Positions 43,098-52,290 of a stretch of DNA of 64,000 nt are shown here, piece after piece. Each line of letters opens with the position of its first letter. Positions within the stretch are counted from its first letter, which is position 1. The translations under genes were made by a program, and so were the position numbers. The DNA lies in assembly GCF_002896855.1 (NCBI RefSeq), contig NZ_CP021850.1:4489665-4553664 (forward strand), written 5' to 3'. The DNA comes from Clostridium thermosuccinogenes (GTDB lineage: Bacteria > Bacillota > Clostridia > Acetivibrionales > DSM-5807). A model generated the notes under the pieces. The model had not been told where the DNA came from. It ran no database searches and was given only the letters and a program-made list of their open reading frames with translations.

Positions 43098-43189
43098 TGG
43101 CGGAGAAGCAGGGATTCGAACCCTGGCACGCCTTACGACGCCTAACGATTTAGCAAACCGTCCCCTTCGGCCTACTTGGGTACTTCTCC
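43098..43189 (-). tRNA. tRNA-Ser (anticodon GCT)
   Basis: The minus strand gives acceptor GGAGAAG/CTTCTCC, discriminator G and encoded CCA. The long variable arm (GGCGTCGTAAGGCGTGCC) is typical of serine tRNA. The anticodon loop TTGCTAA gives GCT, reading AGC/AGU codons. Confidence 0.97.
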
Positions 43190-43213
43190 GTATTAATTAA
43201 ATTATTAAGTATG

Positions 43214-43304
43214 TGGCGGAGAGAGTGAGATTCGAACTCACGGTAGGCTCACACCTACGCCGGTTTTCAAGACCGGTGCCTTAAACCAACTCGACCATCT
43301 CTCC
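43214..43304 (-). tRNA. tRNA-Ser (anticodon TGA)
   Basis: Acceptor GGAGAGA/TCTCTCC, G discriminator, encoded CCA, and a long variable arm. The anticodon loop CTTGAAA lies between CCGGT/ACCGG stems, giving TGA. It is 24 bp upstream of tRNA-Ser(GCT), probably in one transcript. Confidence 0.97.
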
Positions 43305-43543
43305 GTATTAATTATGCGACGAAATATATTGTACAATGAAAAAGAATATTTGTCAACAATTATACGCCGGTATTTTTTTCTATCTTTTGATATGCCTATA
43401 ATGTACTCAGCAAAACAAATATTCTATTTCTATATCTTCTTAGTACAACAGATGAACCAGCAATTCAATCTTCTGTTGTTTCCGACTAATGCAATTCAAA
43501 CTTCTTCATAGACAAGAGTTCCAATTAACCCAGCAACATGTGC

Positions 43544-45001
43544 TTAATTATCCCCATTCACATTTCCACGTTCACGTCTGCTCTGAATTAATGGTTTTAC
43601 CTTGGCTTCAGCTTCCTTCATAGCATCAGCCGCGGACTGCTGGCCCAACCATACCTTGTCCAGCGCAGCGTTTACCACGTCTATGATTCTGCTGAAGTTC
43701 TTTACTGTACCGGTAGGTGTAGGAACGCTGTAATTAAGCAGCATGCCAACAATGCCTTCCACATAGCCATCTGGGCGCGATGTAAGTCCTTTTGTCCACT
43801 GATCCAGCTTGTCCTGTTCTGTCAGCCATGGAATAGCTACCGGCATCAGATTGCCGTTTCTATACAACGTCAAATCCTGTGCGGGATCATTCAGATATTT
43901 GATTAACTGCCAGCAGGCTTCGGGACTGGCAGAACCCTTGAAAATTGAAAGCATACCTGTAACCGCCTGCGTTTTGAGCTCCTTCAATTTTGGCAGCACA
44001 CCACTTCCGAAGTTGGTCTTTGCAGAATCAAGAGCAAGGTGCACCCACTGGCCGTCAACAGCCATTGCAATCTTTTTCGTCTGTAGGGCAATATCCGTCC
44101 CCGGAAGGCCTTTTTCTGCAGTAGGTGCCGGTGAGACATGGTGTACATGAATTAGATCCGCAATCTTTTGCAAAGCTTCCGTGGCTTCAGGCTTGCTGAG
44201 TCCGAACTGCCCATCTTCCGTTATGTAATCACCGCCATTGGAATAAATAAAATTACCCCATACTCCCCACCATTTAGGAATATTCAAGCCATATTGCACA
44301 ATACTTTTTTCATCAAATTCGGGATTCAGAGCATTTCTGCCTTCCTTGTCAATGGTCAGCTTTTTTGCTGTTTCAACAAACTGATCCCATGTCCAGGCTT
44401 TTTCAGGATCTGTTGGAGGTGTTTCAACACCGGCTTCAGCAAATAAATCTTTATTATAGAAGATATTGAACACTTCCATTCCTGTACCTACACCTATAAT
44501 AGTATCTTTATCCAAATAATATAATCCTGTGGGCACAAAAGACGACAAGGGCATTTCGGTATCATTAACTGCTACTTCTTTGAGATTCATAAGTTTACCC
44601 TGTTCAGCAAGAGGATAAGCAATTGATGCCGATTCCAACTGGGATAAATCAAGCTGTTCACCGGCTGCTACCATTGTGGTTATTTTTCTGTCATACTGGC
44701 CATTAGGAATAATGATGGGTTTTACTTTAATCCATGGATATTTCTCCTGAAATTTTTTTAGAACCTCCTCCGTTGACTTCTTTTCAGCAGCATTTCCCCA
44801 ACAGGTATAAACAATTTCTACCGGCTCCTTCCCATCCGGAGTTGATCCCACCTTACCATCATCGTCAGTTGAACTTTCCTTTGATGCTACATCCGTATTT
44901 TCTTCATTTATAGATACTTTACCTTCGTAACCGGTAAAAGCAAGAGCCAACATTGCACATACCACTAAGAGAAGTGCCACAATTCTAAAGAATTTGCTCA
45001 T
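43544..45001 (-). CDS. Family 1 extracellular solute-binding protein, lipobox cysteine replaced
   Basis: The 485-residue sugar-type binding protein starts MSKFFRIVALLLVVCAMLALAFTGYEGKVS. The lipobox of such proteins is normally L/F-T-G-C; here the Cys position is Tyr (GGT TAC GAA), so no lipid anchor is predicted and the protein may be released or held by an uncleaved signal. The mature domain has the usual motifs ('EIVYTCWGNAAEKKSTEEVLKKFQEKYPWIKVKPI', 'SASPEACWQLIKYLNDPAQD'). It lies downstream of a YesM/YesN-type two-component system, but no MalF/G-like permeases are nearby. It may have a sensing role or use permeases elsewhere. Confidence 0.9.
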   Translation of the reverse strand: MSKFFRIVALLLVVCAMLALAFTGYEGKVSINEENTDVASKESSTDDDGKVGSTPDGKEPVEIVYTCWGNAAEKKSTEEVLKKFQEKYPWIKVKPIIIPNGQYDRKITTMVAAGEQLDLSQLESASIAYPLAEQGKLMNLKEVAVNDTEMPLSSFVPTGLYYLDKDTIIGVGTGMEVFNIFYNKDLFAEAGVETPPTDPEKAWTWDQFVETAKKLTIDKEGRNALNPEFDEKSIVQYGLNIPKWWGVWGNFIYSNGGDYITEDGQFGLSKPEATEALQKIADLIHVHHVSPAPTAEKGLPGTDIALQTKKIAMAVDGQWVHLALDSAKTNFGSGVLPKLKELKTQAVTGMLSIFKGSASPEACWQLIKYLNDPAQDLTLYRNGNLMPVAIPWLTEQDKLDQWTKGLTSRPDGYVEGIVGMLLNYSVPTPTGTVKNFSRIIDVVNAALDKVWLGQQSAADAMKEAEAKVKPLIQSRRERGNVNGDN

Positions 45002-45116
45002 TTGACTTCCTCCTTAATGAGTTTTTGTCAACACAACACCACCTTAAGATATTTCATATAATACTGAAAAAAGAGATGCTCTGAAATTCTAAATTTTTCA
45101 TAAAAGTGGATTAATA

Positions 45117-46907
45117 TCACAATGGGAGAATAATATTCACCAGTGTTCCATGTCCTGGATCAGATGCAATCTTTACGCCATATTCCTGACCGAACAATAG
45201 TTTGATTCTCCTATCCACATTGCTTATTCCTATAGAAGTGTTGTTTTCATCTCTTTTGTCCATCAGTACAGCTGTATCCATACCTTTGCCATTATCCTCA
45301 ATCTGGAAGTGCCGTGTGCAATTATCGATATATCCACGAATTCGGATCAATCCTTCCGACTCCATTCTTTCAAAGCCATGAATTATGGCATTTTCAACGA
45401 AGGGCTGCAAGAACAGCTTTGGTACCTTGGTTAAGTATATTTCCGGTTCAATATCAAACTCTACCTTAAATTTGTTTTCATACCGGACGGACATGATGAA
45501 AAGATAACACTGAAGCCATTTTAGATCGTCTTCAAAGTTAACAATATCCTGTTTGTTCCTGACTGTATATACCAGCATATCACAGAGATTGATCAGCATA
45601 TCGCTGATGTTTTTATTTCCATCTTCAATCGCCATCCAATTGATGATATTGAGAGTATTGTACAGGAAATGGGGGTTCATCTGGAGGTTGAGCGCCATTA
45701 TCTCTGTTTCCTTTTCCCTTAGTTTCACAGCATAATTTTCTTCAATCAGAGTTTTGATCTGATGGTTCATATCATTGAATTTAGCGGTTAAATATCCCAG
45801 TTCATCTTTTCTCTCCACAGGTATGTACATATCAAAGTTGCCGTTTCCGATCCTTTTCATACCTGCTGTCAAGCGTTCGATAGGCTTTGTAATCATTTGG
45901 GAAATCACAAAGGCAAGCAGCAATGCAAGGCCAATAAAAAAGGCGGAGACAGATAAAATGGAATATATCATTGAAGGCACGATGCTTCTGGTGAGTTCTT
46001 TCATGGGAATTTCAGCAACAGCAATCCATCCGGTAATACCGGAAGTATCGTAACAAACTATTTTCTTATTCCCTTCCGACCCAACCACAATGCTGCCTGT
46101 TTTGTTTTTCAGGGCCTGCGATAACCATTCCGGTTGCATCTGTTTGCCCACAAGGGCTTGATCTATATGGGAAACAACATTACCTGAAGCGTCAATCATG
46201 TAGAAGACCGTATCCTTGATGGGGATGCTGTCCTGGAAAACATCCCGGATAATATCTTCCTTAAAATGTATAATAAGAACAGGCCGTTCCACAGTGGGGT
46301 TTAAAATCGAAAACACGCCATTATCAAAACAAAAAATGTTGAATAATCTTGCGGCGGAAAATACATTACGAACGTCAAAATTGGCGGTTCCCATATTTTT
46401 ATGCTCAAACATATATACAAAGTCATATGTAGGAACCCAAAACATCTTTCCTCCTTCATTTACCACTCTCTTGTAAAGATCTGACTTTACAAATTCACTG
46501 CCAACCAACATATTGAAATTGCTTCCAAAGATATAGTAAGATGTGGCCATCTGGACAGCATATACATAATCGGTAAAGGCAAAATAATTGTTGATAATCC
46601 TGCCGATCTTTCGATCCATAGAAAGGATATTTTTTTTATGCTCCTCGACGTTATTGAAAAGTTCAAATAGCTCTTTGTCCTGCATAAGAGCCAAGCTGCT
46701 TTCCTGAACTTTTATGAGCTTGGAGTCTAGTATCTCATTCTTGTTTTTAATGATTTGGTATGCATTTTTTGCTGCCATATCCGATACAACTTTAAGGCTG
46801 GAATTATAGTTTTGTGCACTGATAAAGATAACGGGTATTACAATAAGCAAGATATTTGATATTAGGAGCTTTGTCCTAAAACTCCAGCTTCCTATTGGCT
46901 TTATCAC
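45117..46907 (-). CDS. YesM-family sensor histidine kinase
   Basis: The 596-residue kinase has an N-terminal membrane helix (about 13-30) and a large extracellular sensor (30-300, Cache-like). A second membrane helix (about 310-335), a HAMP domain (ITKPIERLTAGMKRIGNGNFDM) and a His_kinase/HATPase region follow. The active-site motif is LQMNPHFLYNTLNIINWMA, the N box FVENAIIHG, and the G box IEDNGKG. YesM kinases sense sugars or oligosaccharides. Start is GTG (46905-46907) after GGGGGT. It lies between the binding-protein gene and the response-regulator gene and is surely their partner. Confidence 0.93.
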   Translation of the reverse strand: MIKPIGSWSFRTKLLISNILLIVIPVIFISAQNYNSSLKVVSDMAAKNAYQIIKNKNEILDSKLIKVQESSLALMQDKELFELFNNVEEHKKNILSMDRKIGRIINNYFAFTDYVYAVQMATSYYIFGSNFNMLVGSEFVKSDLYKRVVNEGGKMFWVPTYDFVYMFEHKNMGTANFDVRNVFSAARLFNIFCFDNGVFSILNPTVERPVLIIHFKEDIIRDVFQDSIPIKDTVFYMIDASGNVVSHIDQALVGKQMQPEWLSQALKNKTGSIVVGSEGNKKIVCYDTSGITGWIAVAEIPMKELTRSIVPSMIYSILSVSAFFIGLALLLAFVISQMITKPIERLTAGMKRIGNGNFDMYIPVERKDELGYLTAKFNDMNHQIKTLIEENYAVKLREKETEIMALNLQMNPHFLYNTLNIINWMAIEDGNKNISDMLINLCDMLVYTVRNKQDIVNFEDDLKWLQCYLFIMSVRYENKFKVEFDIEPEIYLTKVPKLFLQPFVENAIIHGFERMESEGLIRIRGYIDNCTRHFQIEDNGKGMDTAVLMDKRDENNTSIGISNVDRRIKLLFGQEYGVKIASDPGHGTLVNIILPL

Positions 46908-46990
46908 AAATATGACCCCCCTGCCTTACTATATCTTTTGTTTCCAGTGGCTTTGATTTAAGAATTTAAAAGGTATTTTCAAAGTTCATT

Positions 46991-48625
46991 TCATTCATCA
47001 TCGGTATTCTTTGTTATGTTATGGCTATGCAATCTTCTGAACTCGTCCGGGGTCATTCCGAAAGTCTTTTTGAATACGCGGATAAAATATTTTGCATCCT
47101 TGTATCCTATCTTCTCTGAAATTTCATAAATACGAAAAGTATTCTTTTTAAGAAGCTCTTGAGCATGCCTCATTCGCACATTGAGAAGATACTCAGAAAA
47201 GGTCATATTGGTGTATTTTTTGAACAGCCCGCTGAAGTAGTTAACATTAAATCCAAACTTTTCTGACAAAGCTTCCAGTGAAATATCTTCAGTATAATGC
47301 TCATTAATATGCTCCATACAGGTTTGCATGATCTTCTTATATTTATTATTTCCATAATCATTTATTGCTTCAATGAACATATCAATGGTTTTGAAAATCT
47401 GTTTTTTCAACTCACTGTATTTTTGTGCCGATTCAAAATTTGTCTTAATGCTGCTCACCAATCTTAAAAAATCAGCTTCCGGAAGCATGTTCAAGACAGC
47501 TTTAGCAGTGTTTAAAAAAATTATGGTCACCATTTCCTTAAACTGAGAAGGAAGAGGAAATTGTCCTTCAGTCATCCTGACGAGAAGGCGCTGGGAAACC
47601 TCATATGCCTGTGCCGCATCCATCCTGCGGATTGCTCCTTCCAGCTCTATTTCCTCGGCATATCTGCTGAAGACCTGACCGGACCTGCTATTTTTCAACT
47701 CCGAATATGCAATCATCCAGTTGCTTTCATAAAAAAATTTATAATTAAGCGCCGTAAGAGCGGTTTGATATGCTTCCTTTATATTTTCAGCAATATCTTC
47801 ATATTTATTTCCCACTCCTATAACAACATCAAATCCATAGCTGATTTTCATATCCTTTACGAAAGAGTATATGCCTTCCGAAAGGTTGTCCGAAAGAACC
47901 TTATCTTTTTTTTCCGTCACAATAGTGATCATATGTTCCATATTGCTTTCATCAAAAAAGGATAATGAATGGGAAAATGGATCTAATGCAGCCTTCATCC
48001 AGTATTTCATATTAACCTTCAACTCATGGATGTCCTCATAGGTGCATTCTTTAGTGCTTTGAATGAAATTGCCTATCCCTGCAACCAACACCAATCCTTT
48101 TGATTTTTTATGGAACAGCTCTAAAACTTCTTGATCCTCTATTGGAGCAAGTCCATTTTTGACCCATTGATTTAACTGATGTTCAATATAAACTGGGAAA
48201 GTATTATTTAACCGCATCAAGTTTTTTTCTTTTTCCTGAATTTCTCTTTTTTCTTCTTCTATTTTTTTCTCTGCTTTTTGGAGCATTTGCTCTATCCGAA
48301 CATCATTCAGAGGCTTTAGAACATAATCAAAGGCACCTAACGTAAGAGCTTTTTGGGCATATTCAAAATTGGCATAACCGCTGAGCATGATTACTTTCAT
48401 GTTAGGAAAATTCTTAGAAACTTCCTCCAGAAAGAATAAACCATCCTTTATTGGCATTTTGATATCTGTAATAGCTATATCAATAGAGTGCTTTTTAACT
48501 ACTTCAATAGCTGCCAATCCGTCTTTTGCTTCAAAAACCTCATAATCTGGCCTTAATTTCTTGATCCTTTCCACCAAACCTCTGCGATGCCGAGGTTCGT
48601 CATCAGCGATCAAGATCCTGTACAT
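46991..48625 (-). CDS. YesN-family response regulator (AraC type)
   Basis: The 544-residue protein has a receiver domain (MYRILIADDEPRHR; phospho-acceptor Asp54 in DIAITDIKMP). A long middle region of unknown role follows, then a C-terminal AraC helix-turn-helix (YTEDISLEALSEKFGFNVNYFSGLFKKYTNMTFSEYLLNVRMRHAQELL, plus 'IYEISEKIGYKDAKYFIRVFKKTFGMTPDEFRR'). YesN proteins activate nearby carbohydrate-use genes, here presumably the solute-binding protein gene. It is the first gene of the group (yesN-yesM-SBP order). Confidence 0.94.
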   Translation of the reverse strand: MYRILIADDEPRHRRGLVERIKKLRPDYEVFEAKDGLAAIEVVKKHSIDIAITDIKMPIKDGLFFLEEVSKNFPNMKVIMLSGYANFEYAQKALTLGAFDYVLKPLNDVRIEQMLQKAEKKIEEEKREIQEKEKNLMRLNNTFPVYIEHQLNQWVKNGLAPIEDQEVLELFHKKSKGLVLVAGIGNFIQSTKECTYEDIHELKVNMKYWMKAALDPFSHSLSFFDESNMEHMITIVTEKKDKVLSDNLSEGIYSFVKDMKISYGFDVVIGVGNKYEDIAENIKEAYQTALTALNYKFFYESNWMIAYSELKNSRSGQVFSRYAEEIELEGAIRRMDAAQAYEVSQRLLVRMTEGQFPLPSQFKEMVTIIFLNTAKAVLNMLPEADFLRLVSSIKTNFESAQKYSELKKQIFKTIDMFIEAINDYGNNKYKKIMQTCMEHINEHYTEDISLEALSEKFGFNVNYFSGLFKKYTNMTFSEYLLNVRMRHAQELLKKNTFRIYEISEKIGYKDAKYFIRVFKKTFGMTPDEFRRLHSHNITKNTDDE

Positions 48626-48974
48626 CGTTCCATCACCCTGCTTTTCGTTATTTTTTATGAGAAATTCAGCAGTAGAGACAAAAATCTGGTTATTATTCTA
48701 TAAGTATAGCTACATAGAAAGAGAAAGTAGCGTATAAATACACGTAACAATTTAAAATGCAGAGTTTTAAATTAAAAGTATAAGTAACAAGCAAACCTTA
48801 TTGATTTTAATACCAAAATTCTAGTACACAAAATTTTTATGCACCATAAATATAAGCGGCATTACTGAGATTTATGCTGGCAACATTCCATTGCCAGCAC
48901 TTATAAATCCTAATAAACCTCTCTGATTCATCATCATATTAATATGACATTCCTTAAATTATTTAACCATTATT
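48626..48974. other. Gene-free stretch with a hairpin
   Basis: 349 bp between the TPR gene stop and the yesN-like start. A 9-bp-arm hairpin (TGCTGGCAA 48875-48883 and TTGCCAGCA 48891-48899), extended by A/T pairs, lies 76 bp after the TPR gene. It lacks a U run. Nothing else seen. Confidence 0.4.
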
Positions 48975-49712
48975 TCATTTTAAAAGAATCAAAAAGTCCT
49001 CAGTAGCTTTCTTATAGGTGCTATCAGGATATTTTTCCAGCAAACTCTCTGCAAATTTTTTTGCTTGTTCATTATCACCGTTATAATAATATGAATAAGC
49101 TATAAAATAATAGCAATCATCGGAATAATACTCATTCCCCACAAGTTCAAGGGACATCTTAAACTTGTTGATGGCTTCTTTATAATCCTTATTTTTATAT
49201 AATGTATACCCCTCAGCATAGAACTGATGGGAAGCCTTTTTATATACCTCAGATTTCAATTGGTTGTACTTTTCCAGCCCACTACTTTCCAAATCATCCG
49301 GATTACATTCCTTATGTAATATCATAGCGCTGGATGTATAATTTCCTTTTTCATATTCCATCTGCGCCTTAATCAACGCTTCATAGGATAGATGATCCTT
49401 ATTGCTGTTTTCTTCCTGCTGTTTCAGCTTTTCCTCATATTCCTTGATCTTTTTTTCGGATGCCTCCAGTTCCTCTTTTAATTCATCGACCTTTTTACTC
49501 AATTCTTCATTGAGTTCTATGGTTGCATTCAGATTTATTTTGTCATTGTCATATTGGCTTTCCATATCGCTCAATTGACTTTTGTATTGAGCAATGCTAT
49601 TGTTAAGCTTTATTTGGCTGTATGCGGTCAGAAGCAGCACTATAAAGGCAAATGAAAATAGCACTATGGCATAAACCCATATCTTGAAATTTTTATTACT
49701 GCCATCTGACAT
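48975..49712 (-). CDS. Membrane-anchored coiled-coil and TPR protein
   Basis: The 245-residue protein has an N-terminal membrane segment (about 11-32, VYAIVLFSFAFIVLLLTAY). A coiled coil (38-105, ending EKKIKEYEEKLKQQEEN) and tetratricopeptide-like repeats follow ('AEGYTLYKNKDYKEAINKFKMSLELVGNEYYSDDCYYFIAYSYYYNGDNEQAKKFAESLLEKYPDS'). The C-terminal part is of the BamD/YbgF type and predicts protein-protein interaction. No family name is certain. It lies upstream of parAB and DUF4446 in a conserved-looking neighbourhood but in its own transcript. Confidence 0.7.
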   Translation of the reverse strand: MSDGSNKNFKIWVYAIVLFSFAFIVLLLTAYSQIKLNNSIAQYKSQLSDMESQYDNDKINLNATIELNEELSKKVDELKEELEASEKKIKEYEEKLKQQEENSNKDHLSYEALIKAQMEYEKGNYTSSAMILHKECNPDDLESSGLEKYNQLKSEVYKKASHQFYAEGYTLYKNKDYKEAINKFKMSLELVGNEYYSDDCYYFIAYSYYYNGDNEQAKKFAESLLEKYPDSTYKKATEDFLILLK

Positions 49713-49759
49713 ACTAAAACTCCTTCTTTCTTATTTTGCGTTTTATTATGGTAATCAAG

Positions 49760-49896
49760 TGGAAAACAATTGCCGAAAGGACTGTTTCATCAGAATCAAG
49801 GCAAATAAACTCATAAGCTTACCTGCCACGTTTGCTCCTTTAACCGAATAACTGAACTGCAAAAAAGTAGTAAAGCCCTTAAGCCATTGTTTTCCA
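49760..49896. repeat. MITE-like element, copy B
   Basis: The 137-bp segment has 11-bp terminal inverted repeats, TGGAAAACAAT at 49760 and its complement ending at 49896. Its left end GGAAAACAATTGCCGAAAGG matches copy A at 6823-6970. It holds no gene. Confidence 0.5.
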
Positions 49897-49935
49897 TTGT
49901 AATGCTGCAGTATCAATCTATTTAATAATCAAATT

Positions 49936-50433
49936 TCAATTTTTTCTGGCAATTTCCAATGCCTGCAGTTCTTCTGCAGATAGGGTGTACTTTGATTTTC
50001 CTGCTGTAATTGGTTTTGCATATACTATAGAATTATCCCTGGAATAGATGCTGCTCAGGACAATACCATCATTGTTGCCATTTAGCAAAGCAACGGAAAA
50101 GCTAAGGTCACTGCCCACATCTTCAAAGGCATTGTAACGCACAACGCCTACTTTTTGTACGCATTGAATAAGATTGCGTTCCACATTATTGATATGATTT
50201 TCTATGCTTTTTGATTTACCCGAAACAACCTTCAGCTCGTCTATACATTTTTCAAGAAGCTGCTCAATATTTACATCACCAAAGTCGTTGGTAAACCTGC
50301 TATATTTGTCGTATAGTTTTTTGATCTTTTTTCTGTTTGAAATATTCAATATCAATAAAAGGACTATTAATAATAAATTTACTGCAAAAACAAGCAAAAC
50401 TTCTGCAGAAAAATATGATAACAAGCTTTCCAT
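49936..50433 (-). CDS. DUF4446 protein
   Basis: The 165-residue protein has an N-terminal membrane segment (about 9-28) and a conserved globular domain: NVERNLIQCVQKVGVVRYNAFEDVGSDLSFSVALLNGNNDGIVLSSIYSRDNSIVYAKPI. That is the DUF4446 signature. The family is usually found next to parB near the origin in Clostridia, as here, and its function is unknown. A parS site lies between it and parB. Confidence 0.92.
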   Translation of the reverse strand: MESLLSYFSAEVLLVFAVNLLLIVLLLILNISNRKKIKKLYDKYSRFTNDFGDVNIEQLLEKCIDELKVVSGKSKSIENHINNVERNLIQCVQKVGVVRYNAFEDVGSDLSFSVALLNGNNDGIVLSSIYSRDNSIVYAKPITAGKSKYTLSAEELQALEIARKN

Positions 50434-50494
50434 TAATTTTTTCCCTTCCTCAAAATAAGTATATTTTATAGTGTCAATTTAATAAAAAACAAAA

Positions 50495-50510
50495 TGTTTC
50501 ACGTGAAACA
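50495..50510. other. parS site 1
   Basis: A perfect 16-bp parS palindrome TGTTTCACGTGAAACA, the binding and loading site of ParB. It lies 144 bp after the parB stop, in the DUF4446-parB gap. Confidence 0.97.
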
Positions 50511-50653
50511 TTGGGGCAGCTTAATAATAAATATTAAAATATTATGAAAAATACTTAATTGGTTTATTCCTGTCTATATTAGCCATTAATGGCTTTTATG
50601 TTCCGGTAATATGTTTATATTGCCAACACTTTTTAAGGCCGTTAAAATCAATT

Positions 50654-51511
50654 TTAGAGGCCCGATATTTTTGGGATGTTGTAAAATAATTCCATTATCC
50701 TTTCCAATTCATCATTGGAATAGTATTCGATCATTATCTTTCCCTTTTTATTGTTTGTGACCAACTTGACCTTTGTTCCGAAAATTTCCTTTAATCTTTC
50801 CTCAATTTCTATATGTTCTGCGCTCTTGCTTTTGCTTCTGACCTTTTGCTTTTTACTATCAAGATATTTTTTTACCAGCTTCTCCGTTTCTCTTACGCTC
50901 AGTTTCATAGATATTACTTCATCAGCAGCCTTTTTTTGCAACTCCTTATCCTCGATGGCAAGGAGGGCTCGTGCATGCCCGCTGCTTATTTCTTCATTTA
51001 TCAAATAACCCTTTACTTTCTCATCCAGGGAAAGCAGTCTGAGAGAATTCGTAATAGCCGGTCTGCTCTTGCCAATAATACCTGACAGCTCCTCCTGAGT
51101 AATTCCGTGTTCCCGGATCAATTTCTCATAAGCCTCTGCCTCTTCAATGGGGTTCAAATCCTCCCTTTGAAGATTCTCTATGAGAGCCAGCTCCATTTCT
51201 TCCCTTTTGGAAACATTCTTAATTATTACAGGAACAGTAGTAATACCAGCCAACCTGGCAGCTCGCCATCTTCTCTCCCCTGCCACGATTCTGTATGTAT
51301 TGTCTTCATTTGAAACAATTATAGGCTGTACAATCCCATGCTGTTTTATTGATTCTGCCAGCTGCTGCAGCTTCTCATCATCAAACCTTTTTCTCGGCTG
51401 GTTTATATTCGGTTCGATTTCATTTATCTTTAATTCCTTTATTCCTGAGTCCTCAGTTTTTTCATTTGATATTAAAGCATCCAGTCCTTTACCCAATGCT
51501 CGCTTTGCCAT
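50654..51511 (-). CDS. parB: Chromosome-partitioning protein ParB (Spo0J)
   Basis: The 285-residue protein starts MAKRALGKGLDALIS, placed by GAGGATGTA before the ATG, which shares one base with the parA stop. It has the ParB CTPase/Srx fold (INQPRKRFDDEKLQQLAESIKQHGIVQPI), the arginine-rich box GERRWRAARLAG, and a helix-turn-helix (TQEELSGIIGKSRPAITNSLRLL). It loads on parS in a CTP-dependent way to recruit condensin. It is co-transcribed with parA. Two parS sites are visible (50495 and 53100). Confidence 0.96.
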   Translation of the reverse strand: MAKRALGKGLDALISNEKTEDSGIKELKINEIEPNINQPRKRFDDEKLQQLAESIKQHGIVQPIIVSNEDNTYRIVAGERRWRAARLAGITTVPVIIKNVSKREEMELALIENLQREDLNPIEEAEAYEKLIREHGITQEELSGIIGKSRPAITNSLRLLSLDEKVKGYLINEEISSGHARALLAIEDKELQKKAADEVISMKLSVRETEKLVKKYLDSKKQKVRSKSKSAEHIEIEERLKEIFGTKVKLVTNNKKGKIMIEYYSNDELERIMELFYNIPKISGL

Positions 51512-52290
51512 TACATCCTCTTCCCTTCCATAGAATATTGGATAACTTCCTCTGCCAGTTCCATGTAACATTCCGCTCCCTTCGACTTTGGATCATACAA
51601 AATTATCGGCAGTCCAAAACTTGGAGCTTCACTCAATCGTACATTGCGAGGAATGACGGTCCTGTATACTTTATTTTTAAAGTACTTTTTAACCTCCTCC
51701 ACAACCTGGATGGACAAGTTTGTCCGAGCATCAAACATTGTCAGGACTACACCTTCCACTTCTAAATTAGGATTAAGATGCTTCTGAACCAGTTTTACAG
51801 TATTCATCAGCTGGCTTAATCCTTCAAGAGCGTAATATTCGCACTGAATAGGAACCAAAATTGTATCTGCTGCTGTCAAAGAGTTTAAAGTCAGCAGTCC
51901 CAAAGACGGTGGGCAGTCAATAATAATATAGTCATAGTTAGACTTTATACCGGATATTGCTTCTTTTATCCTCGTCTCCCGGGATATCATCGGTACGAGT
52001 TCCACCTCTGCTCCGGCAAGCTGTATATTTGAAGGACATATCTTCAAATTTTCGACTACTGTATCCAATACAATATCCTGAATTTCCACATCATTAATGA
52101 GGACATCATATATAGACTTGCTAATATTTTTTTTATCTATTCCCAAGCCGCTGGTGGAATTTCCTTGGGGATCTACATCTATTAAAAGGACCTTTTTCCC
52201 TTTAAATGCCAGACATGAACTTAAATTCACTGATGTCGTTGTCTTTCCAACCCCACCTTTTTGGTTCGCTATTGCTATAATCTTCCCCAA
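51511..52290 (-). CDS. parA: Chromosome-partitioning ATPase ParA (Soj)
   Basis: The 259-residue deviant-Walker ATPase opens MGKIIAIANQKGGVGKTTTSVN, with KGGVGKTT at 11-18. The rest includes LLIDVDPQGNST and DYIIIDCPPSLGLLTLN. The start is TTG at 52288-52290, 8 bp after AAGGAG; a GTG at 52299 would leave no spacing, and family starts support TTG. The stop overlaps the parB ATG by one base. An extended -10 TGTTATAAT (TATAAT at 52366-52371) about 75 bp upstream is a candidate promoter. It acts in origin segregation and control of DnaA. Confidence 0.95.
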   Translation of the reverse strand: MGKIIAIANQKGGVGKTTTSVNLSSCLAFKGKKVLLIDVDPQGNSTSGLGIDKKNISKSIYDVLINDVEIQDIVLDTVVENLKICPSNIQLAGAEVELVPMISRETRIKEAISGIKSNYDYIIIDCPPSLGLLTLNSLTAADTILVPIQCEYYALEGLSQLMNTVKLVQKHLNPNLEVEGVVLTMFDARTNLSIQVVEEVKKYFKNKVYRTVIPRNVRLSEAPSFGLPIILYDPKSKGAECYMELAEEVIQYSMEGKRM

